This document shows, piece after piece, positions 42,429-55,000 of a stretch of DNA of 64,000 nucleotides (within the stretch, counting starts at the first letter, position 1; each line of letters begins with the position of its first letter). The notes beneath the pieces were generated by a model. The model ran no database searches and was not told where the DNA came from. It saw only the letters and a program-made list of their open reading frames with translations. The position numbers and the translations under genes were made by a program. The stretch covers positions 7,936,001 to 8,000,000 of the forward strand of contig NC_088300.1 in the NCBI RefSeq assembly GCF_032854445.1, written 5' to 3'. This DNA is from Liolophura sinensis (taxonomy: Eukaryota; Mollusca; Polyplacophora; Chitonida; Chitonidae).

Positions 42429-45400
42429 ATGTACCTAAAAGTGGACGCCGCGTTTGGCCGTGCTTTTGCCTGGTATGGCGAGAAAGTGGGACGATATCCT
42501 TGGGTGTTCATCTTGGGTTGTATTCTTGTCAATGGCCTCCTGGGGATAGGCTTGCTCCGGCTGACGGTTTCCAATGACATGCAGAGGCTCTACACACCAG
42601 AAAACAGTCGTTCTACCCAGGACAAAAAAGTAATAGAGGAACTATTTGTCGACCGCAGTGGTGACGCTTACTTCGGTTACCAGAAAACGAACGATGGGAG
42701 ATTTGCGGATTTGTACGTCAAGTCAAAGGACGGTGCCAATGTGTTGTCGGATGCAGTTTATTATGATCTGATAGAGCTCAATTCTCATATCACTAACATG
42801 ACGGTGACGGACCCTGCAACTGACAAGATCTACACGTACGAGGATGTGTGTGCGAGGCGGTTTGGGGAATGTGTCGTTGATGGTTGGCCCTTCCTCTCTC
42901 CCGTCTTCCGTGCTGCTTACAATGCTGGTAATGTTACATATCCCTTCTTCCTGTCTCCGGCACTGGGGCCAATTAATCTAAAGCGACTGCTTGCTGGAGT
43001 GAGAAACAGTTCTAAGTATGGTATCGAAGCGGAATACTTGAAACTAAAGTATCCATTCCGTCATGACACTGTGAAGTTAGCCAATATGTCGAGCCAGTTT
43101 GAACTCGCCTATCTGGAGTTGATGAGTAATATTAGCACAAACTTCGACAACGTGGAACTGGCTTACGCCATGTCGGTGTCTCTTGACAAGGAGCTAGACG
43201 CCAACACGGACGGGGACGTGAGAATGTTCTCCTTTACCTTTGCTCTTATGATAACGTATGCGTCTTTCGTGTCCTCTGGCGGTAACTGTGTGTCCTCAAG
43301 GGCTCACTTAGCCAGGGCCGGGGTTCTAGCTGTACTAATGGCCATCCTTGGAGCCTTCGGGCTTGTCAGCGCATGCGGAGTGCCATTCACCAACATTGTT
43401 GGCATCATGCCCTTTCTCATCCTTGGTAAGTCTCATTTTGGTGTCACTATATATGCTATCTCTCATTCTGGGTGGACAATATCTTGTTGTTATATTATTT
43501 CTGAATATGACTTAATGTATTTAAAGCATCTTAAAGCAGGCTATATTCTAAGCCTGTGGTGTCTTGAAGGGGTCAACCCCTTTACCGAATAACGTCCATC
43601 TTGCTATTTATATGCCGTTTAATTTTCTTTTATAATGACGTAGTGTTTGGTCTTGAATTTTTTAATATTTTCATTTTGTATTACATTTCAACTTGACCCC
43701 TAGATTTTATCTGTATTAAGAACTGTGTTGTTCCACGGTGATTTTATGTCCTAGCTAAACTGTTCTCTTTGTGTACACACCAAATCAGTTTTCAAAGTCA
43801 GGATACAACAAAAGTGAGACAGTTGGCACGAAACGATCGGTTTCCACTTTACTCCCTCTGATATAAGATACGTAACACACTTTGGGAAACCTTTGTTTCA
43901 CAACGCCAAGAATTATTATTAAGTGAATTTTCACCACTATGTGGTATATCACATATTTCAAACGTTCAGAGTATTACGGAGTTTTTGACAGCTTTGTGAA
44001 ATGTTTATACATAAATGTATTGTCGATAATGTAACAAATGTTGTGTGAACAATCGAACTACAAATCTCATCTTCACAATACCGGCTGTTATATCTGCAAA
44101 GAATCTAGATTGGCAGTTCATGGAAATACCGGTTGGATTTCATGTAACGTCTCCTCCTTTTGTCATGACTATGCCACTTGTCGTTCCCAGCTATACAGTG
44201 GAATGTCAGTTGTCTTCCTTAGGTGTTGGGATATGAATATATTCATATTTGCTTCTGTTTTTTTTTTTACCAGGTTAGCGGCACACGGAACTATCACGGT
44301 ATCAAAATACATAACTCCACACCTTTTCTCTTTAAGGTATTGGTATTGATGACACATTTGTGATGATGGCGGGTTGGCTAAACAGCGAGTATGACGAGGA
44401 CATTCCCCGGAGGTTGGGGGCTACCCTTAGAACCAGCGGCATGGCCATCACTCTCACCTCTCTCACTGACTTCGTGGCCATGGTTGTCGGCATCATTAGT
44501 GTCTTCCCCAGCATCAGGATGTTCTGTGTGTACACAGGTAAGAATCTTTTCCCATGAAATGATTGCTTGCAAGAAACTTTTCTTTCTTTTCTCCGTTTCC
44601 GTTTTCTTGGATCAAGATCTCGTGCAAATAAAAAGATCCCAAACAGGTGGTCAGACACATAAAAATTAATAAACCACTAATCAACCTCTGTCTCAACGCT
44701 GTCTTTGACGGAACCGACTTTTAACATCGATGAGGAATTTTTTTATAGGACTTCATGGATTGTATTCATGAGAACAACTAATTGCAAATGTGCCATTTTC
44801 TATGAATAAAAATGAACTTTGTTTGATACGTTTGCAGGCGTAGCCGTCCTGTTGTGCTACCTCAACCACGTGACCTTTTTCGCCGGATGTATTGCTCTTC
44901 ACGGGAAGCGAGAGAAGGCGAATCGGCATTGTCTTACCTGTTTGACCGTGCCACAGTTCGACAAGATGAGAGAAAGTGGAGCGTCGGGTTGCAAAGTGTG
45001 CTTGTGTGCTGGCGCTCCGGCCAAAACAAGGGAGGCTAGCGAGTCAATATGTGAAAGGGGACCGCGTTCTGTGCTGCCCAAATTCATCCTTCTGAGGCCC
45101 GTTAAAGCTTTCATTGTCTTGGTATTTATGGGTTACCTCGGGGTGTCTATCTGGGGCGTGTACAACCTCCAACAGAAACTACTGCTAGAAAACTTGGTGA
45201 GCCCCACCTCCCACTACCTTAACTACAGTCAGTGGATGAACCAGCATTATGAGTCCAGGTTTTTGGTGGGTTTGTACGTGACAGACGAAGTGGATTACCG
45301 ACAGAAGAGTACACAAGAGGAGTTATCTAGGGTGGTTCACGCCATCAGGAAGGACGACAGCTTCAACGACATCTTCTACTTGTCATGGTTGGAGGAATAC

Positions 45401-46417
45401 AAGAGATCACCGTTTTACGATGACTCCTCTGAAAAAGCCTTCATCTCGAGTTTGAGAGACAACTTTCTTCTCTATGTTCCTAGATTCATAAATGACATCG
45501 TATTCAACCCAGATAAATCAAAAATTATCGCTTCACGCACCTACGTCCAGACGGAAAATGTGAAGCACAACTTAGAACAAGGGAGAAGCATGTTGTGGGC
45601 CAGGGAGAAGGCAGACTCAGCCAGCTTCAATATCATCGCCTACGTGCCATGGTATATATATTTCGAGCAATACGTGGCGGTGCTGCCCAACACACTTTTA
45701 ACTGTAGGTGTCGCCGTCGCCTCCATGTTTGTGATTTCCGTTATCTTCATGCCCCATCCCCTAGTGGTGATCTACATAACTCTGGCCATTTCCTCCATTT
45801 TGGCGGGTGTGATAGGCTTCATGCACTGGTGGGGCTTAACCCTCAGTTCCATTACGATGATCCATCTGGTGATGTCCGTGGGCTTCTCCGTGGATTACTG
45901 CGCTCACATTTGTCATGCGTACATGCAAGCGGAAGCGGCAGGACGACACGCGCGCGTGGCCACCGCACTGGGCCGGATGGGAGGCCCCATCCTGAACGGT
46001 GCCGTGTCCTCGGTGCTGGGCATCCTTATGTTGGCTGGATCTCAATCCTACATCTTCAGCTCCTTTTTCAGGATAATGATTTTGGTTCACTGTTTCGGTT
46101 TCCTTCACGCGCTTTTCTTCCTGCCGGTCCTGCTCTCCTGCATTGGGCCTATGCCGACTGGTCGAGGTGTCAATATAGACAAGATTCGTGTGGTGCCACC
46201 TCTGCCTGAGAAGAACAAGAATAAAGGCTTTAATCGTCCTCCTCCTGATGATGGCATGCCACAACTCACGGCCAGTAAAGGTTTGGACGACAATTTTACG
46301 CGTATGAAAGCTGACACCCCTGCTAGTAGTGATGCCCCAGTTAATGGAGGATTGTCAGTTAATGGAAGAACTGCAGTCAATGGTGGAACCTCATCTGAGC
46401 CCAGTGGGTCTCATTAG
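42429..46417 (+). CDS. Patched-domain (PTCHD3/PTR-like) 12-TM protein, three coding exons
   Basis: Exons 42429-43425, 44337-44537 and 44838-46417 join in phases 1 and 1 to 926 codons (925 aa). The fold is Patched/Dispatched/NPC1 (RND) with a sterol-sensing domain. TM1 is about residues 25-44 (YPWVFILGCILVNGLLGIGL) and a large extracellular loop follows. The SSD runs from about 262 and ends in FLILGIGIDDTFVMMAGW (about 328-345), with the paired intramembrane acidic residues of the family. A second loop follows a Cys-rich cytosolic insert (about 425-470). The second TM bundle holds VGFSVDYCAHICHAYM (about 746-761). The C-terminal tail is polar, with VNGG-type repeats. These proteins move or sense sterols or lipids; the substrate is unknown. 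An acceptor at 42384 implies a 5' noncoding exon. The ATG at 42429 fits the family's N-terminus. A PTCHD or ptr ortholog call would need phylogeny. Confidence 0.92.
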
Positions 46418-47014
46418 CCAAAGGTTTTGCAACATTAAAATGGGTAAAGGTTGTCAATGTTAATTCAGAAATGGTAATTCTGATCAGTTTGATTGGCAAA
46501 CAGCGATGATAAACGCCAGGAAACCTGCTTAATAGTATAGATGCAACACAATTTTCAAGAGTGGCGTGATAGTTAAGATCTATTCGTCTGATCACAATAT
46601 CAACTTATGCCTTCACTAACATTTGCATATTGGTTTCGTTTCTACATCTATTGTTTTCGTGATAGCTTCCGGATAAACATTTGTGCGGAGGATCACCTGT
46701 TGTACAGAATTATACTCATAAGCAATAACCGAGATTTTTATAGTATACTCATCTCTTTCATTTCAAAAATGTGAGTTTTTTGTCTGCATGCGGTATCCAA
46801 AGTCTTGCGTCACTGAAATCGTGTAATTCTCCATAACCACATTTTGGGATATCTAGTTGTCAGTGAACTAAACGTGTCTTATTGAAATTGTAATATATTA
46901 TGTCATGCAATGTAAATTTCAATCTAAATGTTTATGTATGGCTTTGGCAGTAGTTTCTGCTTATAACCCTCAGTGCATCTGACTTTGCCAGTGTTAATCA
47001 TACTCACTATTTTG

Positions 47015-47020
47015 AATAAA
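47015..47020 (+). terminator. candidate poly(A) signal of the Patched-domain gene
   Basis: AATAAA about 600 nt after the stop at 46417, in an AT-rich 3' UTR-like stretch. It is the first clean hexamer on the + strand after the coding end. Confidence 0.55.
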
Positions 47021-49023
47021 ATACCTTCATTGACCTACCAGTATGTCTTGGTTTTTGTTTGAGACTTGCCTCACGAGGGAGTTGCCAGTGACTATAGAAC
47101 AGCAAAACACGCACACTTGCTCCCTCTCTATTCCCTCTTAAGATGTCAGCTGCCAGTTCCTCGGTGAACTGGGGCAGATTTGATCAAATTTCTAGAGAAA
47201 ATGTCGCAGAGAAATGACTGGCATATTGTGTCCTAACCATTCCATCACAGAAATTCTTCACACCAACTTGAATAAAAAAGAAAATATCACCATAAACCTA
47301 GGGATTTTAAGGTACTGTTCAGTTTCCCAAGCCAGTCCAGCCAATGAAGATGTGCAAAATATTCAAATATTCACATATACGACGGCGGCCAGTGTTTTTT
47401 ATGCTTTAAACGGGAGTTTCCTAAATAAGTTATCAACACCTGACAGTTACTTGCGAACTCCACGTGTGACACACATCATGTTGGTAGAAGGCAACTGGTG
47501 TACAGAGAACGTTATGCAAGACTACAGAAGACGGACCCGTTGACCACTTAATGCCATCAATGACCTGCGAAAAGGGAGAGAAGAGGAACCCTATAAAATT
47601 CCCTATTTGAGAAGGAGATTAAACCCACGTGATGAGAGACCTACGCGAGCGTCTTGAACACTCGGCCATGATCCGCTCATGGGCTGGGTGTTTTAATGCT
47701 AAGCAGTAACAGTGCGTCATTAATTGGGATGTTTGTACACGCTCTAAATTACTGGTATTTGTGACTCACATCATTGTAAACATTGTTTTCGTTAAACTTT
47801 TATGTGAAGACCACCGGCAACTAATTACAAACTCAATAAGTGGAGCAAATGTTGTCGATATAATGAGATATAATAGTATGGGGGATGGAAAGAGTGGTAT
47901 GTCGTTCGTGCTCTGGACCTAAATACGTAAAGCTGGCCGATGTGAGACTTAAAAACAATTATTCAGCCAGGCAAACAGATACTTGTATAATGAAAGCTGA
48001 CATTATAAGTTGTGAGTACTAAACCTAATCCTATAAGATTTTCAACTATTATTTCCAGATATTTTCTGACGATGACTACAATTAAATAATAATTATTCTG
48101 TAGCAAATCGTGTCTGTACTGAGTATTAGCTGCATTATAGATTTACTTTACCTCGAGAGCGTATAATCCATGTTGACGCAGCTGTCTGTCCTCCATGACC
48201 ACACCGTCTATCAGACTGGTATCCATTTATTCCACCCTTTCTACATGTTATTTCAAACAAAACCCAAGGCTCACAAACCGAGGATATATATCGACGTAAT
48301 TTTGGACCGTAATGCCAAAGGAATGCTAAAAACGAGAGGCGTCACTTTGATTCCACAACGAGATACAAATTAATTCCTTTTATAAGCAGCAATACCAGCC
48401 GACATTTCTGTAAAAAAACGAGCGAAATATTCGTCTACTGACGAACTCTTTGATGATGCGCACAGGATTGGTTACCGGGCAAACAGTCGGCGTGGTGTTT
48501 GAATGTGCTTGTGTATGTGTTGTGGGGTGAGGGCCTGTGGGAGCGTGGAGACAAAAAATAGTTCGCTAGACTGTTCATAAGATCCATTAATTCCGCGTGC
48601 TGCCTGTATTAACAGATTTTGCGCCACTTTGTGAGTTCCCAAATTAACAATATAGTCTGACCTTTTTTGCCTGGAATCCTGGTCTGCACACAAAGGGCAA
48701 TGTCTGGGACGCTCTTATCAAAACGGTAATATGTGATGTGATCTCCAGGCTTTGGAACAGAAAGCCGGTTTTCTGTGGGAATGTTCGAGAGAGAAACAAC
48801 AGTGTGGTTCTCCGGTGGATCATGAAAGTTAGCGTGGGGCAGTCTTAGACTCCTTGTGTTAGCATGGTCTTGAATCACCCTCACGTGGGAAAGTGGAATA
48901 CGGACGAATGACATCCTGACAAACCCTTCTTGAGTTTCATTCCTTCAGAGTTGCCTTAAAAAAATCGCGTTTCTTATTCACTGCAACATCTGTACGTAGG
49001 GTCACACCACGACTCCAAAACAA
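47021..49023. other. intergenic region upstream of the plus-strand receptor
   Basis: No recognised gene. A repeat-like 'attcacatatacgacggcgg' motif (SINE core) is at 47378-47397. A minus-strand ATG ORF of 101 codons (48914-48609) starts 110 bp from the receptor start but resembles nothing I know. The promoter of the receptor is expected just before 49024. Confidence 0.4.
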
Positions 49024-52000
49024 ATGAAGCAAGCGTGTCAGACGACCTTAAGACTGGGAAGCATCGTGTTCTTTTGCCTGAATGCCATATCGTCAGGATG
49101 TGAACTTTCTGCAGCGTGGAACAATACAGGTTTGTGGCTATGCTAGAAATCTACTCCATAAAGTTCACGTAAAATGATTTTGTACGTAAAACGATCGCAT
49201 GAAATAGCGCATGTATTGCTCTCATCCGACTAGTCGAATCTGACTGCTCGACTCGACAATCGAGTGATGTATGATTTTATTGGTTACAAACTTCTGAATC
49301 TCTGAACTATCATACCGAAGACACTAGATATGGCACCCCCACCCAGTCATACTGTACTGACACCGGGCCAACCAGTCTTGTTTCCTGACTCTAACATCTC
49401 AGTGCTGGGCATCAAGTGAGGCAGCAACATTTTCAAAGTCTTTAATATGGCTCGACCAGGGTTTGATCCCAGGCCTCCCGACTTCAAGGAAGATGCTGTT
49501 TTGACTTCTGGTATACCTACATACATATTTTAAGCTGACACTCAAAAGACCTACTTGTAACTGAATCTTCCAATTACAGGTAATGTGACTGGTGTCCAGT
49601 GTGATTCGTTGTGGTTAGACGTTGTCCAGAGAGTCAAACAACATACATCTGCCTTTTCTGACACAAGGAGCAAACATCGCGTAAGTAGGTTTTTAATTCT
49701 GAAAACTACAACCAGCTAATGAATTAATGTGGTTCGGGTTCAGGCTGGAGCGCACACAAAACGCACACTTGAGAAAACAGTATTGACAGCAATCATATTT
49801 AAGAGATCTCCAGAATGCAATTCTGCTATAACTTGCTGTCAGCAAACTGCACATGGTCGGAGGTTTCCTCTGGCCTCTGCTAGGTTTCCTCAAACCATAA
49901 TCCTGACCGCCGTCGTATAAGTGGAGTATTCTTGAGTGCGGCGTAAAACACCAGTCAAATAAATAAATACAACTTGCTAAAAATTGGATTTTCCCCCCTA
50001 TGAGACCACAGCGTTATGTGCAAAGCCCCTGTACATCAGAAGGAAGAAATATTGAGTCCCAGCTCGCCTGTAGGCCACTTTTGTGTCCAAAATGATGACG
50101 TCATGCCATGACTGTATGCTCGAATGTTGTGTAGCCAGTGTTGTTAATCCACTGTTTACAATTTATCGAAATTTTGACTTTCGTAAGTCAAAAGCTTTAG
50201 TTTCTTCTAGAAATTTCGACGTTCTGGAAATTTCGATTTTTACTCTTGCGATTTTAACTTTCTTATGTCGACATTTCGACTTTTTTTTCTTGCCATTTTG
50301 ACTTTTCAACTTCTTTTGTCGGAATTTCAACTCTTTGTGACATGCTATCTTCTTTTGCATAATACCGGTATACGGTGATGACAATGACAGGACGTGTGCA
50401 ACTTCGCGTTTAGTTTTCACCTTGGGTTGTGCTACGCCGATATTCTTTGTAACTTTGGAACGTGGACGACTGCGTTCTTTTATAGCAGGCTAGTCTCAGT
50501 GCGAATATAATTACGATGCTGCCTGACTGGAGCATCAAAACTGACGCTTTTCATGTTCCTCTCCTAAAAGTGCTCACATTGAAAACCCATTTAGTGATAC
50601 GTTTATTATCTCTTGTGTATGGGAATCCTCTCCAAAATGATAGAATAGGGACATCGTAAAGGCAATCGACATATGACCAATAAGGTCGCGAATTCATCTC
50701 ATGAAACACATTTGGGACTATATATAAATATGAATGAAATGTGCCGCCGGAAAATTCTCTTAGCCGAACTATAGATGTGGCTCCGCCCATGTACTGTTCG
50801 ATTTTCTCCTCTAGCAAAATAACTGAAAGATGTTGAACTCCAACATAGATATTCAAGTTTGCCAACTACATAGCTAAGAACGGTGAATCGCCCACCAGTA
50901 AACATTGGTCAACATCGCTAAAAAGTAACAAAAAGAGTAAAATAGTCTCATATCAGCTATGTGAATATTACCGAACAATATACAGTATGCTTACGAGAGC
51001 AAAGAACAGATCTATATATCTAACTATTCAAAGAACCCTCATCCAATCCATATATTGAGTAATGTTGTTTGCACGAAGTAAATTCCCTCGTGGCCGAGTG
51101 GTTACCGTGCTAGCGCAGGATATTATCTCTGGAGCTTCCTCTCATGTCGTACGATGTCTGCCAGTAACCTACGGATGGTCGTCGGTTTCCCCATCTATGA
51201 GCGGTTTCTTTTCACCACAATGCCAGCCAGCATCGCATAACTGAACTATTCTTAATTACGGCGTAAACTACCAATTAATTATAATTGACAACTATCTGGG
51301 ATCAGGCTCCAAAAAGTTGAAGCAATGACAAAGAACAAGCAACAGGAAAGTGGCATGTTTTGTTTACTTTTATTTTCAGACACGTGGTACTGGCCACAAA
51401 ATCGGTTGTCATTTGCAACAGGAAATTTTTCATCAAACAGCCCAGCATAAACGAGCATTGCTCGACGACGATCTGGATAAAGTGGAAAAGTCTACGATTA
51501 TCAGTCTGACGAATACGATGAAAAGCGCAAGCTGTATCCCCGAGACTCTAGAAGAACGAACCCACCAGGGGTACCCGGATCTACAAGGTGTTCAGTTGAG
51601 GGTGATCACAGATCCGGTAAGATAGCGTCAGGCCATGCAATCTATAGCCACAGTGTATGTAAAAACACCTAATGGATCCTCTTCGACTGAACATTTGTTA
51701 AGTATAGCGGTAAAGCCCAGGCATTCATTCAGTCATTCAAGAATGTTTCACTTGTACCTTGACCGCCAGTATTGTAGCAGGAGGAACCCCGGAGAAATCC
51801 ACAACCATCAGCAAGTTGCTCCACACCTACTATCGGAGTGGATGCCAGCATGGGCAGGACTTGATTTCCGCCCAATCGCATTGGTGAAAGGCTCCTGGGT
51901 CATTGACACACTAACCACTAGGGCACAGTTGTTCGAAAGTGTATTAGCTAATGATCGTATTAAGTCAAATTTTATACTTAAGATTTTAGCCCAATTCAGC

Positions 52001-55000
52001 ATCTAAAGAAGTTGTTCAAAATGAGAGTTGAAAAGAAGCAGATTTAGTTTATATTTAATATACTGTTACCCAATCATTTTTGGGCGAAGTACAAATTTGA
52101 AGACTTAATATAAAGTTAAACCTGGTATTAAGTCCTTGAACAGTTTTGAACAACAGGGCACAGGTTAGGGAGTCCCCCAATACATTTAACTCATCTTTTT
52201 GTCATCCCCGTTTGTGAAAATAATTAGTGCAATATTATCATGTGTTAATACAGCATATACGTTCATTCCAGAACAACGCATGTCTTCCAAACATTGCCTA
52301 GCCGGAAATAAATCTTTATGTAGCAAAATTTCTCAAGCCTAGAGTGTGTCACAGTAAGGGAAAATACATAACAGAAACAAGAGAAAGAGTTTCAACAGAA
52401 AATGTGAACTCGAAATCAAAGCTTACCTTAACAGATCAAAAAAATCTTTATATTGCTGTGGTCGTTAGTCACGCTATTTGGGGATGATAATGTTAGAGCT
52501 ACAGCTACGTGTGAACATTCAGCTCTGTTGATTTTTATGTTACTTAGTGGCCACCGTACATAATCAAGAGTGCGCATGCTAATGGCAGCTATTACGTCAC
52601 GGGATTCTCCCTTGATCTGCTGGAGGAAGTCAGACAGCTGCTAAACTTCACGTAAGTTCACAGTCAACGGTCGTCTCTGCATATGAATGAGGCGTCCCAG
52701 CTGATAAAATTCCGCAAATTATTTTGTTAATGCCAAACAATGAACCCAATTTAATTAGAACATTACGGATAATATTGAGATAACATCATAGCCTTTAAAT
52801 TATGGACAAATTATCACTTTACTGCTAATTTCTAAACCAGGATATTTGTGACAGGTATGTTCTGGAATATGAGCATGATGGTTGGGGACAAACTTGTGAA
52901 GACGGAAACTGGTCTGGCATGGTGGGGCTTCTTCAGAGACGGGTAAGAGCTAGTTAATATCAGTTGGCCAAGTAATGTGCGTCAGAAGTGTAATGGTCAC
53001 TGTTCTCACAGTTCGTGTTGCCATGGTGATAATAAGTGGCCAACGACGTTCGTGTTGCTTTGGTGACAATAAGTGGGTGACGACACACGTGTTCTGCAGT
53101 CTATCGTATAAGATCACTTGCCTTGTTTGGCCGATTGGTGTTTTACACCGTACTCCAGAATATTTCACTGGCGACGGCCAGCATTATGGTGGGAGGAAAC
53201 CGGGTAGAGCCCGGGGAAAACCTACGACCATCCCCAGGATGTTTCCCATGTGCGACTGGAGAGGAAACCAGCATGAGCTGAATTTGAACTCACAGCGATG
53301 CATTGCTAAGGCTTCTGGGTTTTTGCGCCTCGCTCCCACCATTTTAGTGTACAACCACCATTGTAGTGGTGCCAGGTGGTATTTTGAAAAGGAAAAAAAC
53401 ACACATTTACAGGAAACGTCCATTTTTTTTTTGAAAGATGAAGAACTCGCTGTTCAACCCAATTGTAATAAACTATGACCTCTATTTCGTTACTATATTT
53501 ACAGGAGAAAGACTTAATCATTGGGGCTTTAGGTCACCAGCCTGAACGTACCGCCGTCATGGACTTCAGTCTGATCTATGACGAGATCTCGATCACCATG
53601 TGGATACTGGATCCGCGTCAAAGACCCCGGATATGGCTGGCCTTGTTCGACATGCTGGACTTAGCAGTGACGGGACTTCTATTGGGCACCATATGCCTGT
53701 TATCTGTCATCCTTACCCTCTCCTCTATGACTGTGCCTATCGGACATCAACCGGAGTCCCTGACAAGTTGCTTTGTTACCAAAGTGTTCACACTGCTGGG
53801 AGCGATTCTTGCGCAAGGTAAAGCTTATACCGAACAGCTATGGCAGAGAATAAATATATAGTTACCAGTCAGGAGAACTGGGTGCAATGAGTGTGAGTAT
53901 AGATGACGGACTCGTGACCATGACAGGCCATGACAAAAGAATTCCGTAGTTCAGAGCAAGTCATGTCCCAGGAGAGACGATGAAATTCTTTTGTTAGAGA
54001 ACCAACATGGCCGCCATTCAGCGTAGTAACACCAGCTTTTGCCATTTTGTCGCCCTTTCAAACTTTGCACGCCAAATATGGCTTTGTGTGCAACAATAAC
54101 GTGAGAGCTGATTGATTATCGCGTAGCCCGTACTACGGTCAGAGTCAAAAACACATGAATAGTGTTCACAAATACGTTAAATTGATGATAAGTGAATATG
54201 AAAGAAAATTATCTCATTACCATGTGTAGAAAGCCATGGATTAGGCGAGATGTTTTCTTCCCTAGTTTTTTGGTATGCTGGTATTACACACACATTATAC
54301 ACACTTCAATTCAGATCGAATTACAATACAATACAGCAAAAATCTCATCAATAACTTCAACATCACAACCTCTAACAGATTCTTAAAGATTCTAATATAA
54401 TTGTTAAAAATATTAGCTATATGGACATAAAATTCGTCAGCTATTTGCAGTCCTGGCGGGAATTTACTTGGGAAACATCCTTTGCATCAGTCACTGGCAA
54501 TGCTTATATTATTGTATTTGCTAAAGCACGACAAGCTTCAGAATCTAAATTCTGCACTATCCTTGTCCGAAAGATCTTTTCTCATTTAACAAAAGCTTTC
54601 TTCCCTTTCAGGATCTCGAGTTCAACAAGCGACTTCAACAGGAAAAACGATTATAGCTACCTGGTGGATGTTTTCTGTGGTGTTCTCCATCACTTATAGT
54701 GCCATGTTGATTGCCTCCCTCAGTGCCAACACCACGCAGCTTCCGTTTGATAGTGTGGCATCCATGATAAAGCAGACGGAATACTCTTATGGTATTTTTG
54801 GATCTGGAACTGAACAAATGTATTTCAAGGTAATACCATATAAATAACAATTTTAGAAATAATAACAATAAAATAGTTCTCAAAATGTTAACAAAAATAA
54901 CAAATCTACTTTCGTTTTATTCAGGTGAATGAACTTTGGTAGTATTATTTTGGCAAGTTATATTTTAATCTTGGAACGTTAGGATGTCTACACAATTTGT

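Noticed and set aside
45595-46264. 204-codon (+) and 142-codon (-) ORFs in the Patched-like third exon
   Set aside because: Shadow frames of the GC-richer coding exon; only the main frame carries the RND/Patched motifs.
48609-48914. 101-codon ATG ORF on the minus strand, 110 bp from the plus-strand receptor start
   Set aside because: Not similar to the ORF at 24342, so the apparent symmetry with the other receptor is coincidental. No domain recognised.
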